Program-made: the position numbers and the translations under genes
Assembly: GCA_030625695.1 (NCBI GenBank)
Contig: DAOUQK010000163.1
Span: 1-7,916 of the forward strand
DNA: 7,916 nucleotides
Origin: Paracoccaceae bacterium
GTDB lineage: Bacteria; Pseudomonadota; Alphaproteobacteria; Rhodobacterales; Rhodobacteraceae
Direction of reading: 5' to 3'
In this document: in pieces, positions 6,549-7,916 of the stretch
Layout of the letters: every line of letters starts with the position of its first letter
Numbering within the stretch: the first letter of the stretch is position 1
Notes under the pieces: model-generated
What the model was told of the DNA's origin: nothing
The model's database searches: none
What the model saw: only the letters and a program-made list of their open reading frames with translations

Positions 6549-7496
6549 TCAAGGGGTAAAGGGATCAGGTTTATGGGCGTGATACGTGGCTTCCAGCTGA
6601 CTGCGCAAAAAATCAGCGTATTTCAAGGGTTTGAAACGCGGTGACCCTGTGCCGGGCAAGGGTTCGATCACAGCATTGACGTGGGGGTCAAAGAAAAACG
6701 GGCACGAATATCGCTCTCGGCCCGAAGTATTGATCACCCGGTGCGGCGTCGACAGCAACCGGCCGTTCGACATCCGGTGCAGCATATCGCCGACATTGAC
6801 CACAAAACTGCCGGGTAGCCGGGGCACATCAACCCAATCGCCTGTCGGCGTTTGCACCTGAAGCCCCCCCACGTCGTCCTGAACCAATAGTGTCAAAGCA
6901 CCGAAATCGGTGTGCGGAGCAGAGCCATAGAGGTCGGCAGCACTGCCATCCAGGCGCGGAGGATAGTGCAGAAGGCGCAGCCAAGTGGTTGGGGATTGAA
7001 ATGTGGACAAGACGGATAAGTCAGTAATACCAGTGGCTTGCAAGGAAATCTTCATCAGACGCAACCCAAGGATGGACATGGCATCGTGATAACCCGTCAG
7101 GGCCGCGCGGAACCCCCGTAGGTCGGGCCATAGGTTAGGACCGCTGAGGTAGACGTCGGGGTCAGCCTCCAAGTCCTCGCGCATCATCATAAAGCTGGCG
7201 GACTGGTTTGGTTTGGTGACATCGGCAAGGGTTGAGGTGACGTCGGTAGAGGTATTGATCGGGATATAGCCGCGATGGGCAGCGTTGACGGACACCTGCA
7301 TCTTGTCGGCCAAGGGCAACGCGTGAAAGCGGGCAGAGGCGTCAAACACGGCGTCAATCAGGGCGGAATCAATCCCGTGGCCGGTGATATACCCAAAGCC
7401 GGTGGTGCCATAAGCCGCCAGGAATTGTTCTGCTAATTCCGCATCTTGCGCGCCAGAGCTAAGGTCGATGACCGGGATATCGGTGAACGCATTCAC
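6549..7496 (-). CDS. Fe(II)/2-oxoglutarate-dependent dioxygenase, isopenicillin N synthase-like family
   Basis: The product is 315 residues, the typical length for this soluble family. An N-terminal DIOX_N-like region (about 7-120) begins with IPVIDLSSG and contains GFGYITGHGI (33-42). The double-stranded beta-helix core carries the iron ligands His195 and Asp197 (the HTD motif) and His252. The 2-oxoglutarate-binding R-x-S motif is Arg262-Tyr-Ser264. TWLRLLHYPP (171-180) and NVGDMLHRMSNGRLLSTPHRV (from 234) fit the family too. The substrate cannot be inferred; relatives act on amino acids, peptides, purines and small metabolites. The start is taken as GTG at 7496, because the same frame meets the dnaB stop only two codons upstream and IPVIDLS is the normal N-terminal sequence. 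No good ribosome binding site is visible: an AGGA sits 13 bases before it, inside the end of dnaB. It lies between dnaB and alr, probably cotranscribed with both. Confidence 0.9.
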   Translation of the reverse strand: MNAFTDIPVIDLSSGAQDAELAEQFLAAYGTTGFGYITGHGIDSALIDAVFDASARFHALPLADKMQVSVNAAHRGYIPINTSTDVTSTLADVTKPNQSASFMMMREDLEADPDVYLSGPNLWPDLRGFRAALTGYHDAMSILGLRLMKISLQATGITDLSVLSTFQSPTTWLRLLHYPPRLDGSAADLYGSAPHTDFGALTLLVQDDVGGLQVQTPTGDWVDVPRLPGSFVVNVGDMLHRMSNGRLLSTPHRVINTSGRERYSCPFFFDPHVNAVIEPLPGTGSPRFKPLKYADFLRSQLEATYHAHKPDPFTP

Positions 7497-7502
7497 GGGG
7501 CG

Positions 7503-7916
7503 CTAAAATTCCTGATCGCCATCCTGTTGCCATGGCTGGACGAGGTTTCCAAAGCGGGTAAAGCGGCCCTCAAAGCTAAGTTCGATGGTGCCGATTGGTC
7601 CGTGGCGTTGTTTGCCAATCACCACTTCGGCCCGCCCGTGCAGTTTTTCCATCCGCTCCTGCCAGATCGCCATTTCGTCAAGTTTTTCCTCCGAAGGCTT
7701 TTCCCGCTCGGCGTAATATTCTTCGCGGTAAACGAACATCACCACATCGGCGTCCTGTTCGATCGAACCAGATTCGCGCAAATCCGACAGCTGCGGGCGT
7801 TTGTCATCGCGGTTTTCCACTTGTCGCGAAAGCTGGGACAGGGCGATCACCGGGATATCAAGTTCCTTGGCTATCGCCTTCAACCCCATGGTTATTTCGC
7901 TGATTTCGTTGACCCG
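7503..7916 (-). CDS. dnaB: Replicative DNA helicase DnaB, C-terminal part
   Basis: The gene runs into the window edge, so only the last 137 residues are visible and the true start lies outside. The frame is open through 7916; the first ATG at 7890 is internal, preceded in frame by RVNEISEIT. The segment is the end of the RecA-like ATPase domain of the hexameric replicative helicase: IPVIALSQLSR, then KRPQLSDLRESGSIEQDAD, with residues of the ATP-site and DNA-binding loops, VVMFVYREEYY, and the terminal KQRHGPIGTIELSFEGRFTRF. The last residues (QPWQQDGDQEF) are an ordinary acidic tail. The helicase domain has no sign of an intein in the visible part. It ends 6 bases before the dioxygenase GTG. 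In E. coli dnaB is followed directly by alr, so the neighbourhood echoes a known arrangement. Confidence 0.97.
   Translation of the reverse strand, partial: RVNEISEITMGLKAIAKELDIPVIALSQLSRQVENRDDKRPQLSDLRESGSIEQDADVVMFVYREEYYAEREKPSEEKLDEMAIWQERMEKLHGRAEVVIGKQRHGPIGTIELSFEGRFTRFGNLVQPWQQDGDQEF

Noticed and set aside
5922..6644. A 240-codon plus-strand open frame opposite alr and the dioxygenase gene
   Set aside because: It is antisense to two intact enzymes, rich in His, Gln and Arg, and has no domain. It is a shadow frame.
1..7916. A defence system, phage, transposon, CRISPR array or RNA gene
   Set aside because: I read both strands for such features and found no recombinase, transposase, repeat array, tRNA-like or riboswitch-like structure. 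The genes are mostly housekeeping and envelope functions.

Overview
The window looks like chromosomal DNA from an alphaproteobacterium, most likely Rhodobacteraceae (Roseobacter group). The basis is family resemblance: the RadA, DnaB, MlaE/F and Alr sequences, the alr-mlaE-mlaF-pqiA-radA-cvpA order and a Hint_2-type protein. Most genes sampled are near 58% G+C. No search could be run, so the placement is an inference. All nine protein genes I can support lie on the minus strand, so transcription runs from high to low coordinates. I see no rRNA, tRNA, CRISPR array, insertion sequence or phage gene.

In transcription order: the C-terminal end of the replicative helicase gene dnaB (7916 to 7503, cut by the window edge); an Fe(II)/2-oxoglutarate-type dioxygenase of the isopenicillin N synthase-like family (7496 to 6549); alanine racemase alr (6518 to 5472); an MlaE-type lipid-transport permease (5475 to 4681); its MlaF-type ATPase (4684 to 3938); an unrecognised small membrane protein (3941 to 3561); a single-domain PqiA-like membrane protein (3564 to 3115); radA (3074 to 1698); and cvpA (1666 to 1112). 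After a 203-base gap comes a Hint-domain (hedgehog/intein-type) protein gene (908 to beyond position 1).

The core is a tight run, alr-mlaE-mlaF-unknown-pqiA, in which all four junctions are 4-base ATGA stop/start overlaps. This implies one transcript with translational coupling. It links cell-wall precursor supply (D-alanine) to envelope lipid transport (MlaEF, PqiA-like) and then to recombination (RadA) and the inner-membrane protein CvpA. dnaB next to alr is an arrangement also known in E. coli; here a dioxygenase gene sits between them.

Three points stand out. The MlaEF pair has no MCE (MlaD/PqiB-type) gene beside it, and the next slot holds an A+T-rich gene of unknown function. The Hint gene has its own strong -10 box, with an inverted repeat covering the expected -35 region. 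The dioxygenase gene begins at GTG two codons after, and in frame with, the dnaB stop codon.
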